Positions 1 to 10,731 of a DNA stretch of 64,000 nt are shown in pieces; within the stretch, counting starts at the first letter, position 1, and each line of letters begins with the position of its first letter. A program made the translations under genes and the position numbers. Below the pieces are notes generated by a model. The model saw only the letters and a program-made list of their open reading frames with translations. It did not search any database and was not told where the DNA came from. The DNA comes from Henningerozyma blattae CBS 6284 (taxonomy: Eukaryota > Ascomycota > Saccharomycetes > Saccharomycetales > Saccharomycetaceae), in the NCBI RefSeq assembly GCF_000315915.1, contig NC_020193.1:1-64000 (forward strand), given 5' to 3'.

Positions 1-1353
1 CGTTCTGTTTCGGTGGATGAACCAGAGACAACGGTGGTGGTGTAGACATCCTTGTTGCCAGTGGAGTAGGCCATGGAGCCAGAGCCAGACGAGAACATGT
101 CGGAGGCTGATGAATACAAGCCAGAGGCTGAAGAATACAAGCCAGTGGCTGAAGAATACATGCCAGAGGCCGACGAGTACATGTCAGAAGAACCAGCAGA
201 GACTCTGTAGGTGGTAGTACCGGTGGAAGGTACACCATTGGAATCCGTGGTGCTGAACTTAGACACGACGTCTGTTTCGGTGGATGAACCAGAGACAACG
301 GTGGTGGTGTAGACATCCTTGTTGCCAGTGGAGTAGGCCATGGAGCCAGAGCCAGACGAGTACATGTCGGAGGCTGAAGAATACAAGCCAGAGGCCGACG
401 AGTACATGCCAGAGGCCGACGAGTACATGTCAGAAGAACCAGCAGAGACTCTGTAGGTGGTAGTACCGGTGGAAGGTACACCATTGGAGTCCGTGGTGCT
501 GAACTTAGACACGACGTCTGTTTCGGTGGATGAACCAGAGACAACGGTGGTGGTGTAGACATCCTTGTTGCCAGTGGAGTAGGCCATGGAGCCAGAGCCA
601 GACGAGTACATGTCGGAGGCTGAAGAATACAAGCCAGAGGCCGACGAGTACATGCCAGAGGCCGACGAGTACATGCCAGAGGCCGACGAGTACATGCCAG
701 AGGCCGACGAGTACATGTCAGAAGAACCAGCAGAGACTCTGTAGGTGGTAGTACCGGTGGAAGGTACACCATTGGAGTCCGTGGTGCTGAACTTAGACAC
801 GACGTCTGTTTCGGTGGATGAACCAGAGACAACGGTGGTGGTGTAGACATCCTTGTTGCCAGTGGAGTAGGCCATGGAGCCAGAGCCAGACGAGAACACG
901 TCGGAGGCTGATGAATAGACGTCTGAGTCTGCTGGCATCTTATAAGTAGTTGTTGCGATGGAACGGTGGCCGTTTGAGTCGGTTGTCACGTATTCTGATA
1001 CAACGTCAGTTTCACCAGAAGAACCGTACATGATTGTAGTGGTGTATGGATCTAACGAGTAAGAATCCGAAACTTCAGAGGAAACAGCAGAATACATACC
1101 ATCAGTTTCAGATGACGAGTACATGTCGGAGGCTGAAGAATACAAGCCAGAGGCCGACGAGTACATGCCAGAGGCCGACGAGTACATGCCAGAGGCCGAC
1201 GAGTACATGTCAGAAGAACCAGCAGAGACTCTGTAGGTGGTAGTACCGGTGGAAGGTACACCATTGGAGTCCGTGGTGCTGAACTTAGACACGACGTCTG
1301 TTTCGGTGGATGAACCAGAGACAACGGTGGTGGTGTAAGGATCTAATGAGTTG
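1..1353 (-). repeat. Nested in-frame minisatellite of the adhesin
   Basis: A long unit recurs with its landmark tctgtttcgg at 4, 271, 517, 805 and 1297, so units are 267, 246, 288 and 492 bp, all multiples of three. The first three differ by whole 21-bp steps. The 21-bp subunit (gaggccgacgagtacatgcc plus one base) encodes the heptad MYSSASG and is present in different copy number per unit. The copies are nearly identical and visibly more GC-rich than the rest of the gene, which is typical of a recently expanding or gene-converted coding minisatellite. Confidence 0.95.
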
Positions 1354-3971
1354 GATGGATTTGTTGGCTTTAGTATAGAAGTGTATAGATTGTTGGACTG
1401 CGAAATTGTATGACTCTTTAAGTAATGTGACGATGGAGAGTAAGTGCTTATGGTTGGAGTTTGTACGAAGTAGATAAGTTCTGATGTGCTAACTCCGTCA
1501 AGGCCCTCCGTTATTACATGTAGTGTTGAAAATGTGGAAGTCTCGTAGCCAGTCCAAGTTGTATAAAGTGTTACTGTAATTGTAATTAATGGAGTTGCTA
1601 CGTATATAACTTCCTCGTATGTTATGAGGTTGTCCACTCCTGTAAAGGTTGTCACAAATGTTGAGTATGTGGATGTCTCAGAACCTGTCCAGTATGTGTA
1701 CGATGTGGAGGTAGTGGTAGCAATGGGGGTTTTAACAAAGTAAATTGTCTCAGTCGTCGAAGTATGATCAAGCCCTGAGAGTGTTGTTACTATTGTCGAA
1801 TATGTAGATGTTCCCGAGCCACTCCAGGGTGTATAGAGTATGATTGTAGTTGCAATTGTTGGAGTCGCGACACAGAAAATTGTCTCAGTCGTCACAATGT
1901 CGTCTGTCCCTGTGAAGGTCGTCACAAGTGTTGTGTATGTGTATGTCTGATAGCCTTTCCAAGGCGTGTACGAGGTGGAAGTGGTGACATCGATTGGAGT
2001 CTCAACATAGAAAATTGTCTCAGTCGTCACAATGTCGTCCGACCCTTTGAAGATATTCACAAATGTTGAGTATGTGGAGGTTAGAGAACCTGTCCAATAC
2101 GTATACGATATAGAGGTGGTGGCATCGATTGGAGTTTCAACGAAATAGATTGTCTCAGTCGTCACAATATCATCCAGTCCTGTGACAGTTGTCACAATTG
2201 TTGAGAATGTAGATGTCTCGGAGCCTGTCCAATATGTATAAAGTGTAACTGAAGTCGCAATTAGTGGAGTAACAACATAGAAAATTGTCTCAGTCGTCAC
2301 AATGTCGTCTGGCCCCGTGAAGGTTGTCACAAGTGTAGAGTAGAGAGATACCTCAGAATTTGTCCAATATGTGAAAGATGTGGAGGTGGTGGCATCGATT
2401 GGAGTTTTAACGAAGTAAATTGTCTCAGTCGTTAGAATGTCGTCTGTCCCTGTGAAGGTCTTCATTAGTGTCGAGTATATAGATGTCTCAAAGCCTGTCC
2501 AGTACGTGTAGGATGTAGATGATATGCCTACTGTAGGAGTAGCAACATAATAAATTGTTTCTAAAGTTTCTAAGCCATTTGAATTTGTAATTGTTTGTAT
2601 GTAATTTGATAATGTTTTACTGTATTTTCCTGACCAGTCCGTATATACAGTTGAAGTTAGTTCATAAAAAGGGATTGCCACCAGATAAACAGTTTCTGTA
2701 ATATCTGAATTAGCAGAGTCCGTACTAGTATATGTCATTGTTGAAAAAGTTTTTGTGATCGGACTTAGCCACTGTGAGTAGCTTGTAGAAACCCCATTTC
2801 TTACTGGTGTACTCACAAAATAATATGTATATGTTGTTTGTTGAAAATTTGGACCAAAAGAAACAAATATTTCTGTCGAATAGGTTGTTGTATATGAATT
2901 ATCCCAATAGGTAAAAACTGTGGCGATTTGTGATGGATATGGCATAAGCATAGATGTTGCATAGATAATATACACAGCAGTTGAGAAAGTGTCTGTGTAA
3001 GTACCAATCATCATTTTACTTGTAATTCCTGACCATGGCAAAATTTCGGTTATGCTGGTCGTCAAAAGAGGTAATTTAACATAAAACTCGAATTGTACAT
3101 TTACTGTTTTGCTACCGCCATTCCACATAGATAATGTTTTACTTGAATAAGTCGAAGGGTAAGTACCGCTCCAAGTTGTGTATATAGAGGTAAAATCATA
3201 AATGTAATCATACGGTGTTTCAATAAAATACACAGTGATTTCGGAAAAGCCTACCTCTAACGTTGATACTATATGTGACGTTGAATAAGTTGAGGTTGAC
3301 ATACCTGTCCATTGGGTAAATATTTTAGAAATGCCTGGAGTGGCGGGGATATTAATGTAATAAATGGTTACCGTAGTAAATAAACTATCAATCCCAGTAA
3401 ATGTGTAACATGAAGTTAAAAAGGTTGATGTTTTCCCCGTGGACATTAAAAAATAGTCTGACTTTGTTATAGCATGTGTTGGGGTGGCAACAATAACTAA
3501 TGTCCAAGTCTGCATCTGAAAAAAATTTGCTAAACCCCAAAATGTTGTAAAGCTTGTTGATATCACACTCTCAATTGAACCAGTACCATCAACAAATGTT
3601 GTGGCAAGGGCGGGAGAAGATGGGATAATTGCAACTTGAAATTTATGATAGATAGTTACTGATTGATAAGTATCAGTATAAACAAAACTAAAAAACAAGT
3701 CAGTAGTTGTTTCTGTCCAAAGAGCAACAAGTGTCACATAATCATGGCTTGTACCTCTTTTAAGCAACCTTCTATTACGTAGCATATCAGTCGTTAGTAA
3801 TGGATCCGGTAATATATTAGTGGCCTCCGTTGGTTTTAAAGCATTTTGAGTTACCGTCGAAAACTGGGTAGTAGTTGGATAAAACGAAGCTCGAGGGATT
3901 GCGTTAGATTTAGTAAAACTAATTACACTTAACAGAAAAAAAATTAGATTAGACCATATCATGGGAATCAT
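1..3971 (-). CDS. Flocculin-repeat cell-wall adhesin, 3' end off the left edge
   Basis: The minus strand is open from the ATG at 3971 to the window edge (about 1323 codons; the C-terminus and any GPI signal are outside). Residues 1-24 look like a secretion signal: a polar start, a hydrophobic core (LIFFLLSVISF) and then SNA. A short non-repeat stretch of roughly 85 residues follows. Next come about sixteen 45-residue repeats with a core like YTYWTGSETSTYST, then TETIYFV.TP; this matches the yeast flocculin repeat type of the Flo1 family. The distal part is rich in Ser, Tyr, Thr and Gly, with MYSSASG heptads. I see no PA14-type lectin domain before the repeats. Family knowledge suggests a heavily O-mannosylated wall protein for adhesion or flocculation; ligand binding is not shown here. 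Its upstream region is unusually long. Confidence 0.85.
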   Translation of the reverse strand, partial: MIPMIWSNLIFFLLSVISFTKSNAIPRASFYPTTTQFSTVTQNALKPTEATNILPDPLLTTDMLRNRRLLKRGTSHDYVTLVALWTETTTDLFFSFVYTDTYQSVTIYHKFQVAIIPSSPALATTFVDGTGSIESVISTSFTTFWGLANFFQMQTWTLVIVATPTHAITKSDYFLMSTGKTSTFLTSCYTFTGIDSLFTTVTIYYINIPATPGISKIFTQWTGMSTSTYSTSHIVSTLEVGFSEITVYFIETPYDYIYDFTSIYTTWSGTYPSTYSSKTLSMWNGGSKTVNVQFEFYVKLPLLTTSITEILPWSGITSKMMIGTYTDTFSTAVYIIYATSMLMPYPSQIATVFTYWDNSYTTTYSTEIFVSFGPNFQQTTYTYYFVSTPVRNGVSTSYSQWLSPITKTFSTMTYTSTDSANSDITETVYLVAIPFYELTSTVYTDWSGKYSKTLSNYIQTITNSNGLETLETIYYVATPTVGISSTSYTYWTGFETSIYSTLMKTFTGTDDILTTETIYFVKTPIDATTSTSFTYWTNSEVSLYSTLVTTFTGPDDIVTTETIFYVVTPLIATSVTLYTYWTGSETSTFSTIVTTVTGLDDIVTTETIYFVETPIDATTSISYTYWTGSLTSTYSTFVNIFKGSDDIVTTETIFYVETPIDVTTSTSYTPWKGYQTYTYTTLVTTFTGTDDIVTTETIFCVATPTIATTIILYTPWSGSGTSTYSTIVTTLSGLDHTSTTETIYFVKTPIATTTSTSYTYWTGSETSTYSTFVTTFTGVDNLITYEEVIYVATPLITITVTLYTTWTGYETSTFSTLHVITEGLDGVSTSELIYFVQTPTISTYSPSSHYLKSHTISQSNNLYTSILKPTNPSNSLDPYTTTVVSGSSTETDVVSKFSTTDSNGVPSTGTTTYRVSAGSSDMYSSASGMYSSASGMYSSASGLYSSASDMYSSSETDGMYSAVSSEVSDSYSLDPYTTTIMYGSSGETDVVSEYVTTDSNGHRSIATTTYKMPADSDVYSSASDVFSSGSGSMAYSTGNKDVYTTTVVSGSSTETDVVSKFSTTDSNGVPSTGTTTYRVSAGSSDMYSSASGMYSSASGMYSSASGMYSSASGLYSSASDMYSSGSGSMAYSTGNKDVYTTTVVSGSSTETDVVSKFSTTDSNGVPSTGTTTYRVSAGSSDMYSSASGMYSSASGLYSSASDMYSSGSGSMAYSTGNKDVYTTTVVSGSSTETDVVSKFSTTDSNGVPSTGTTTYRVSAGSSDMYSSASGMYSSATGLYSSASGLYSSASDMFSSGSGSMAYSTGNKDVYTTTVVSGSSTETE
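1440..3650 (-). repeat. 45-residue (135-bp) flocculin repeat ladder
   Basis: The motif tgtctcagtc or its diverged form falls at 1746, 1881, 2016, 2151, 2286 and 2421, exactly 135 bp apart. The same phase continues to about 1476 in one direction and about 3636 in the other with rising divergence, giving about sixteen units. The units nearest the protein N-terminus are the most degenerate and the middle ones the most alike. Confidence 0.92.
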
Positions 3972-4057
3972 TTTTAATAAACTGTTAAATTGGAAAACGT
4001 TTAGGTTCTGAATTAAATTGTATTGAATAAAGTTACGCACGAGGATATTTGAGCGTG

Positions 4058-4064
4058 ATATATA
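4058..4064 (-). promoter_or_regulatory. Candidate TATA box of the adhesin
   Basis: A TATATAT match on the minus strand lies about 90 bp upstream of the adhesin ATG. The position fits a yeast core promoter, but the flank is AT-rich so chance matches are common. Confidence 0.4.
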
Positions 4065-6610
4065 CGGTTAAGCGTTGAGAATACTATTTTAAAGTTTATG
4101 GTCGAATATATTTGAACTAATAATTGTTATTTGAGTCTTGATCTCTAGATTTTGAATAATATTAACAGTGAAAATCTTGATAATTGGAGACAAAAAAAAT
4201 AAAAATGGACTATACGAAAGAGAAGAATAATTGTTTGTTTGTTTTTTTTTGGATTTTATATTTTTCTTAAAAATGAAAGTAATATCTTTTTTTTTGTTTT
4301 TTAAAATAATTTATTTAAATATTTTTTGAAAAGGTATTTTCTATTTGAATAACTAATGAAATAAAAAGTGGTAATAGGAAAAATATCAATACTAGAAGTA
4401 TCTGTGTTAACCAATAACACAAAATGTGATAAGGGCACTAAAGTTATAATGGGCTCTGTTGTATCGATAGGTTATTCTAGTTATCTACAGTTAATGAAAA
4501 GTTATGAAAAGTAAGTTTAAGTAGGCAGAAGATTTGAAAGTGACTTAAGGGATACAATATTGGCAAAATAATGGCCAGGGTAAGTAATAATAATCAATCG
4601 TGTGATGATTATACTCCTTGATTATTTTGATGATCTTGGATAAAGATATAAAGTAGCCTAAGGTTGTTTAAAAAAGAACCAAAATACGAGAGTCAAGAAA
4701 AAAAAACGCTGAAGAATGGCAAAATGCACCAAATATCCATAGTTTATATGGAAATAGTCATAGAGCAGAAACAGTACTAGTTCTTAACTATGAATAATAG
4801 GTATGTTACATGATGAATAAGAGTGCTTGCAGTATGTTTCATAAGGAGTTGATGATCAGTCAGAATCGTTGAGAGGATAGTAAAATTCATGTTCCAAATA
4901 AGCCAGATCTTTGAGGGAACCAGATTGTATTATTTTGTAAGAAATAGCCTGATTGGAACATATTACTGGAGGTTAGTACCGTTCCTCATTTTTAAGAGTC
5001 AAGTGCTTTTTTTTTATTTACTATGGTATTTAATTACAATTTCTCTTAATTGCATATTAACATTGTACTTGCCGTCCCGGTGTCTGGTTAATCGTCACGA
5101 TCTGGCGATCTACACGAACAGCGCGAAAGGCACAAAGTTTCATTACCCGGATATGAGATTCAAAGTCCTCGTATTTCCTGGAAGAGGCTGACAGAAAATA
5201 TATATAGTTTGCGATGTATTTACCACCGCTAAAAATGGCACGCATATAGAGTGCCTAGCCTAGAAGCAATCAGACTGACAGAAAGCTAATAGGCAGCAAT
5301 CTGGCTCAACCAAACCCTGAAGCAATAATATTAACTGTATTGCCTTTTAGGTAGGAGATAATAACAAACTCAAGAGTCGTTCTTGGAAGAATTTCCCAAA
5401 ATGAAAATAAAAATTAAAATAAATTTAAAATTAAAAAGTAAAATTAAACTTAAAATATGTCCTGTTACAGGCTGTCGATAGTTGCCCAGCAGGAACTTAA
5501 TAATATTCCCGGGAGATGTGAAAAAAACTTAATTTGATAAATATAGAAGGTTTATTTCAGATCTATTGAAGTAGAATCTATTTCATGACTTATTCTTGAG
5601 ATTTCAGGAACAGGGTTACCTAAAGGGTTACGCGCACATGATGTCTAGGCATGTTTGGCATATTATTACGGACATCCGAACTCTCGCTTAAGGAAGACTA
5701 ATAAAGTCTATTTCTTAAAGGGATCGCATATATTTAGGCACTTGCAAAAATTACCTAGTTTGAGAAAAAACGCTGTTGAAACAAAAGGAACCTCAATTGA
5801 GTGTTTACGAGTGCCTATTTTTTAGTTATCCTTTTATATGTGTATATATAGCCATGGTTTTAAACTTATTCTTATTACGACAGAAAAGTTTTCAAGTCAA
5901 TTAATAAAAAGGGCAGTTTAGGGTTCCTATTGAGGGATGATAGCAATTAATAGTAAGTGATTGAACACTCTCAATGTAAAGCATATGAAGAAAAAAAGTG
6001 AAAAAAAATATAAAAAAAATTATATATGGGGAGGATTATCTTGTTTTCTTTATGTTATTATTTTACACTTGATACCGATATAATTTTTTGGGGTATATTT
6101 TTGGATATTTCTTTTCTTATTTATCAGTTTGTATCCTACATACATTTGGACGAAACACTTGGCCTTAACAAAGATAAACCAATATTATTCCTGTAGCTTA
6201 GCATATGGTTGGCTGAATTTTGGACCTTTTGTTATGAATATTTAAAAGTATTTCCTAAAACAATCCATAGAAATGATTTAACCTTTCTTAATGAGAAATT
6301 TATTTGGAAAACAAGTTCTTATAACTTTCATAAATAAGTAAGTTGATATAATAAAAAATATTTTTTGTACTACAGTTTAATGTACTACCTATCGGAAATG
6401 TCTTGATTTGATGTTAGTGACATTTTTATTAAAAAATATCTTGTCATGATATATAGAATACACTACTTTTAGAGTAAAATAAGTTTTAGTAAGATTTCTA
6501 GCCTTTCTAAGGAGGAATAAGACAATATATTACATCCAGAAAATAAAAGCTTGCCAATTGAAGTAAAGTTGATAATTTATCAATGTATTTTTGTCATAAC
6601 TATAGCTTTA

Positions 6611-6996
6611 TGCTAATAGCAAAAGACTGAATATCGTCGTAATCGTGACTTTATGCAACGACTAATAACAACTTAATATTTGTAGTAACCCAACATAAAT
6701 TAAGTATATGTTTCCCCACTACTAACACTACCCAGGTAATACTATTAAGAATTTATTGGGAAGAAATGGACTCTATTTTAGTATCAGGCAACCAATGTTT
6801 CGATAAAAGATCTGTCCTTTTTTTTTGAAGTATAAATCACCAGGGAACTATCCCAGTAGTTACAACCGTTTATTGAATATACTGTATAGGATATATACTC
6901 CCTTTCCTAAATAAGTAAGGAGATTTTTATATACTAAAAAAATATAAAAATTATTCAATAAACAACAAATATTTTGAACAGTCGAAACACTGGTCA
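6611..6996 (+). repeat. LTR-like repeat, copy A (degenerate)
   Basis: This stretch aligns along its length with 8306-8715, sharing blocks such as actaataacaacttaatat, gatctgtcc, agtataaat, aaggagattttt and actggtcaatt. It begins TGCTAATAGC and its similarity ends at GGTCA, giving TG...CA ends as in Ty-type LTRs. No target-site duplication or internal retroelement ORF is visible. The strand is arbitrary. Confidence 0.55.
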
Positions 6997-8305
6997 ATTT
7001 TAGGACTAGAAAGCTGATTCTTAAATAATTTTTTGAATAAACAATGGAAAATATATAACTTCTCTGTTTGGTTTATTTTTTTTTTGATTTACACTTTTTT
7101 ATTAAGGTTGAGACCTATAAAGCATCTAAGTAGTATTTTATGAGTTAAATGCTTGCACCTTGTATTTTCCAGTTACAATGTCACTGTTTTTTATGTACAA
7201 AGACCATAAATTTTAATAAGATTTCTTCCGTAGTGTTATATCTTGAAAAAAACAATTTGTAAGAAAGTAGAAGTGTAATTCCTATAATTAATATATAAAA
7301 AATTAACTGTTAAAATACTAGCTTTTAGAGTCAAAAGTATATGCCAACTTTAAGTATTTTAGAAGACATGAGTTGCAGAAATAAAAATATTTCTTGTATG
7401 GAAAAAATAAGTTAATATACAATATATCAAAACCAATTGAGCTCAAATTTTTTGAAAAGGTCATACTCTAGTCCAAAGCACGATGGTATTTTACTATTTT
7501 ATTAAACAATTTGAATTTAAATATATGAGAACATTTATTTGAAAGAACTATATCATAAAATTCTGATCATAATACGAGACCTATCTTCTAGTATGAGAGT
7601 TGAAAGTTGTATAAAAATATTACTTTATAAGTAATAGTCTTATACCTGATTGTACAACATTTGAATCCTTTATATTAGTACTGTTAGTCATAATCAAGAG
7701 AATAATTCTTTTTTTGTATATTGTTTATAGTATAGAAACCTCCTACCATTTTGAGTAGGAAAAACAATTATATATAATATATAAAATACAAAGATTAGGT
7801 ATCAAATAAAATGTTGGCAATTTATACATTATTTTTGGACAAGAGAAGTTCAACTCATCGTCGTCTATAGGTTAAAAAAATTTACCTAATTAACCTCACA
7901 AGAGTTATATCTCTCTCATGTTTAGTATAACCTATAGTAGCTACATGATCTACTTTAATTAACGACAACAAATTTTCTAATTGGGGTTTTTATTAGTAAC
8001 GTATATTCACGTTATGCTATCTTTTATTCTAAATCAGTATATCTACTGTTGTATGTATAAAGACCATGAATATCTAGCACTGATAACTTTGTATTATCCA
8101 ATACATCATTTTTACTTTTTTAATTATTTTGTATATTATTATTTAGTTTGCCGATTGAGTAGTTTCCCAGATTATTAACGTTTAAAAAAATAGCAAAATC
8201 AAAAAGTAAAAAAATAGCAAAAAAATCATATTGAACTCCATACTTCATAATTTTTAGTTAAATTTGTCAGAGTGATGGCATTATGTGTCATAAGTCGTGG
8301 GTTTG

Positions 8306-8715
8306 TGTTAACAGCTAATAAAGTATGAATTTAGTCGTAATTGTGGCTTTATACAACAACTAATAACAACTTAATATAATAAATAATCCAACATGCATTA
8401 AGCATACGTGGCCTCACTACTAAAGATACCCAAGTAGTGATATTAAGAAGGTATTAGGATGTGATAGGTTCTATTTTAATATCAGACCACCAATTCGTTG
8501 ATGGTGGATCTGTCCATTTTTGGAGTATAAATTACCACGAAAATATCCCAAAAGTTTATAACTGTTCATGGTATATCCTGTATATATTATATATTCCCTT
8601 TCGAAAGAGGCAAGGAGATTTTTTATAATAATAATATAATAATTATTCAAACAGATTACTTAACTAAGAATTAAACTATGAGCAACAATATTTTGAACAG
8701 TTCGACCGCTGGTCA
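8306..8715 (+). repeat. LTR-like repeat, copy B (degenerate)
   Basis: This is the second copy of the repeat at 6611-6996, in direct orientation about 1.3 kb away. It starts TGTTAACAGC and ends CTGGTCA. The length of about 410 bp fits a solo LTR, but identity is low and the flanks (gtttg before, attgt after) show no duplication. The DNA between the copies does not encode a recognisable Gag or Pol. Confidence 0.55.
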
Positions 8716-9681
8716 ATTGTAATTTTGATACACTTTTTTCATTATACGTCCCAATCAATATCCTAGTATAATTCAAGGAAAATATTTGGTAAATATTATT
8801 AACAGGTGTGTCCATTTTCTATAAAATAAATCTAATAACTCTATGGTATCAAATATTTTGCTTTATATGCTCAATAGTTAATTTTACTTACATATATTAT
8901 ACTATTTATGTCTCAACTTTAGGGGTAAGATTAGTTCCTACTTATGTCCTTCTATAGCTAAATAATGTATATAAAACCATACAAAGTTATAAAAGCGGTT
9001 TCTATTCGTAGTCTAGGAATTACAGGCTGTATAAAAACACCACCTAGCACGTACTATTTTACCCTCAACAATTTAATATGGGGGTTACTGGAATACATTC
9101 GAATTATTAAAAATATATACTGCTTATATATAAAGTAGTAGAGACACTGTTTAAAAATAATAGTTGAGTATAGCAAACATTAATGTTTCTAATTAAGTAC
9201 ACTCCATATCACAACTGCAAAAAACTAATTCTAGTTTGAAGAATAGACTAACTAGATTATAATAAATTTGCTCTTTCTGTTCAAATCAAAACGTATAAAT
9301 TGTCAATTCTTTATCTTTTAAACTTGTTATTTTCTATATATATTTTCTATACCTTTCATCCCTATAACGTTCGGAAGGTTTTCTAACTATTAAATTGAAA
9401 TAACTGATATTACTACTACAACTTTTAGTGTTAAAAATTATAACATACCAACAGTTTGGAAAAGGTATATTTTTTTTTGCAAATTCATAACAAAATTGTT
9501 TTTAGACTATTTTATCATAAGGAAAGAGACTATAAATTATATATAATCATTTATATCTAACATATTTGAATTCAGATGAATATTTATTCGTATTATCATT
9601 AAAACGTTAAATCTCATTTTATCATATATAGAACAACCAATTAAGATGAGTTGAAAAAAAAGAAAGAAATCATAGAACTAT

Positions 9682-10731
9682 CTAATATTTTTCAACTTTA
9701 ACATTGGTACCGTTCTTTGCGGAAGATTTTAAAAAGGCATCAACACAAGCTAAATGATGGAAAGCAGCCTTTGGTTGACCTTTAAATAATTTCTTATCTT
9801 TCTTAATAACGGATTGACGGAAATTTAAGAATTCATCATTGACACCAAAGGAATCATCTTGTGGTAAGTTTATAGTTGTAATAATTGGAGAGACTTCACC
9901 ACCAGAACCAACAGTGACTTTAACGATCAATTCCTTTTTGCTGCATAGATCGATCAAAATATTACCATTTTTACCGTAAATCTTTAAGAAAACAGATTTA
10001 TCAGTAGAACCAAAGGCAGAACCATAGGAGAAAGTACCAATAACACCTGAATCCATTTTAACAGTGGAGAAAACAACATCATCGGTACCCGAAGCTTCAC
10101 GGACTTGAGTAGTCAATGCAGAGACAGAATCAATTTCACCCAAAATGGCTGTAACTAAAGCTAATTGATGAACACCACCATCAGATAAAAACCCACCAAT
10201 ATGTTCTGGGTTTTGTCTCCAAGAAGTGACTAAATATTTATTCGAACTGAAAAATGGACCTGTGGAGTTATGAGTAAAAGCAACGATTGGACCAATTGAC
10301 TTTAAATGTTCCTTGGCAACATCAATACAGTTTAAATATAACCAATTTTCAGCAATACCGATAGGCAAATCAGTAGATTCAGATAAATTTACTAATTCTC
10401 TCGCTTGTTGCATGGTGGCTGCAATTGGCTTTTCCAATAAGATTGGTTTTTTATGTTCGATAGCTTTTTTAACGTTTGTAACATTATTTTGAACTGGAAC
10501 TAGAGAATCAACAAAAGTAACTTCAGGATCTCTCATAAGATCATCAATAGTATCATAGACCTTGGATTCGGGGATATCAGCCAATTTACCGAAGGTTAAA
10601 GCCTTTGCCTTAGTTCTATTGAAAGCAGCGACAACCTTAAATTCTTCAGGCATTTCTTGGAAAGATGGTAAATGCCTATCCTTGGCAAAGATACCAGTAC
10701 CAACAACCCCGACGTTTAAAATAGGAGACAT
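9682..10731 (-). CDS. GFO/IDH/MocA-family oxidoreductase, YMR315W ortholog
   Basis: The 349 residues are the same length as S. cerevisiae Ymr315w and closely similar throughout. An N-terminal Rossmann fold shows the GVVGTGIF glycine motif at about 8-15, followed by the family EKP motif at 100-102. The middle part contains FLSDGGVHQLALV, typical of the substrate-binding domain of this class. Ymr315w is reported as an NADPH-generating enzyme with a physiological substrate that is not firmly known; that is family knowledge. The ATG at 10731 is the first in frame and aligns with the ortholog. The gene stands alone between long intergenic regions. The reading frame is intact. Confidence 0.92.
   Translation of the reverse strand: MSPILNVGVVGTGIFAKDRHLPSFQEMPEEFKVVAAFNRTKAKALTFGKLADIPESKVYDTIDDLMRDPEVTFVDSLVPVQNNVTNVKKAIEHKKPILLEKPIAATMQQARELVNLSESTDLPIGIAENWLYLNCIDVAKEHLKSIGPIVAFTHNSTGPFFSSNKYLVTSWRQNPEHIGGFLSDGGVHQLALVTAILGEIDSVSALTTQVREASGTDDVVFSTVKMDSGVIGTFSYGSAFGSTDKSVFLKIYGKNGNILIDLCSKKELIVKVTVGSGGEVSPIITTINLPQDDSFGVNDEFLNFRQSVIKKDKKLFKGQPKAAFHHLACVDAFLKSSAKNGTNVKVEKY

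Larger units (their letters stand above)
3972..9681. other. 5.7-kb gene-poor AT-rich region upstream of the adhesin
   Basis: No open frame here has coding character; the longest are about 100 codons and AT-driven. It holds the adhesin promoter, a GC-richer patch at about 5060-5200, two LTR-like repeats (6611-6996 and 8306-8715), and weaker similarity between about 7180-7215 and 8040-8075 (both contain a form of tatgtayaaagaccat). It also contains the 3' flank of the oxidoreductase at 9682. Long upstream regions are known for yeast FLO11; calling this one a large regulatory region is inference. Confidence 0.6.

Noticed and set aside
17..1243. Plus-strand open frames of 65-73 codons repeated through the left end
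   Set aside because: They are antisense shadows of the adhesin minisatellite and recur with its period.
4889..5245. Overlapping 100- and 62-codon frames in the gene desert
   Set aside because: No family-like sequence; AT-biased composition; both strands are open over the GC-richer patch by chance.
8690..8720. GTTCGA match as tRNA B box
   Set aside because: No A box or cloverleaf nearby; it belongs to the LTR-like repeat. I found no tRNA gene in the window.
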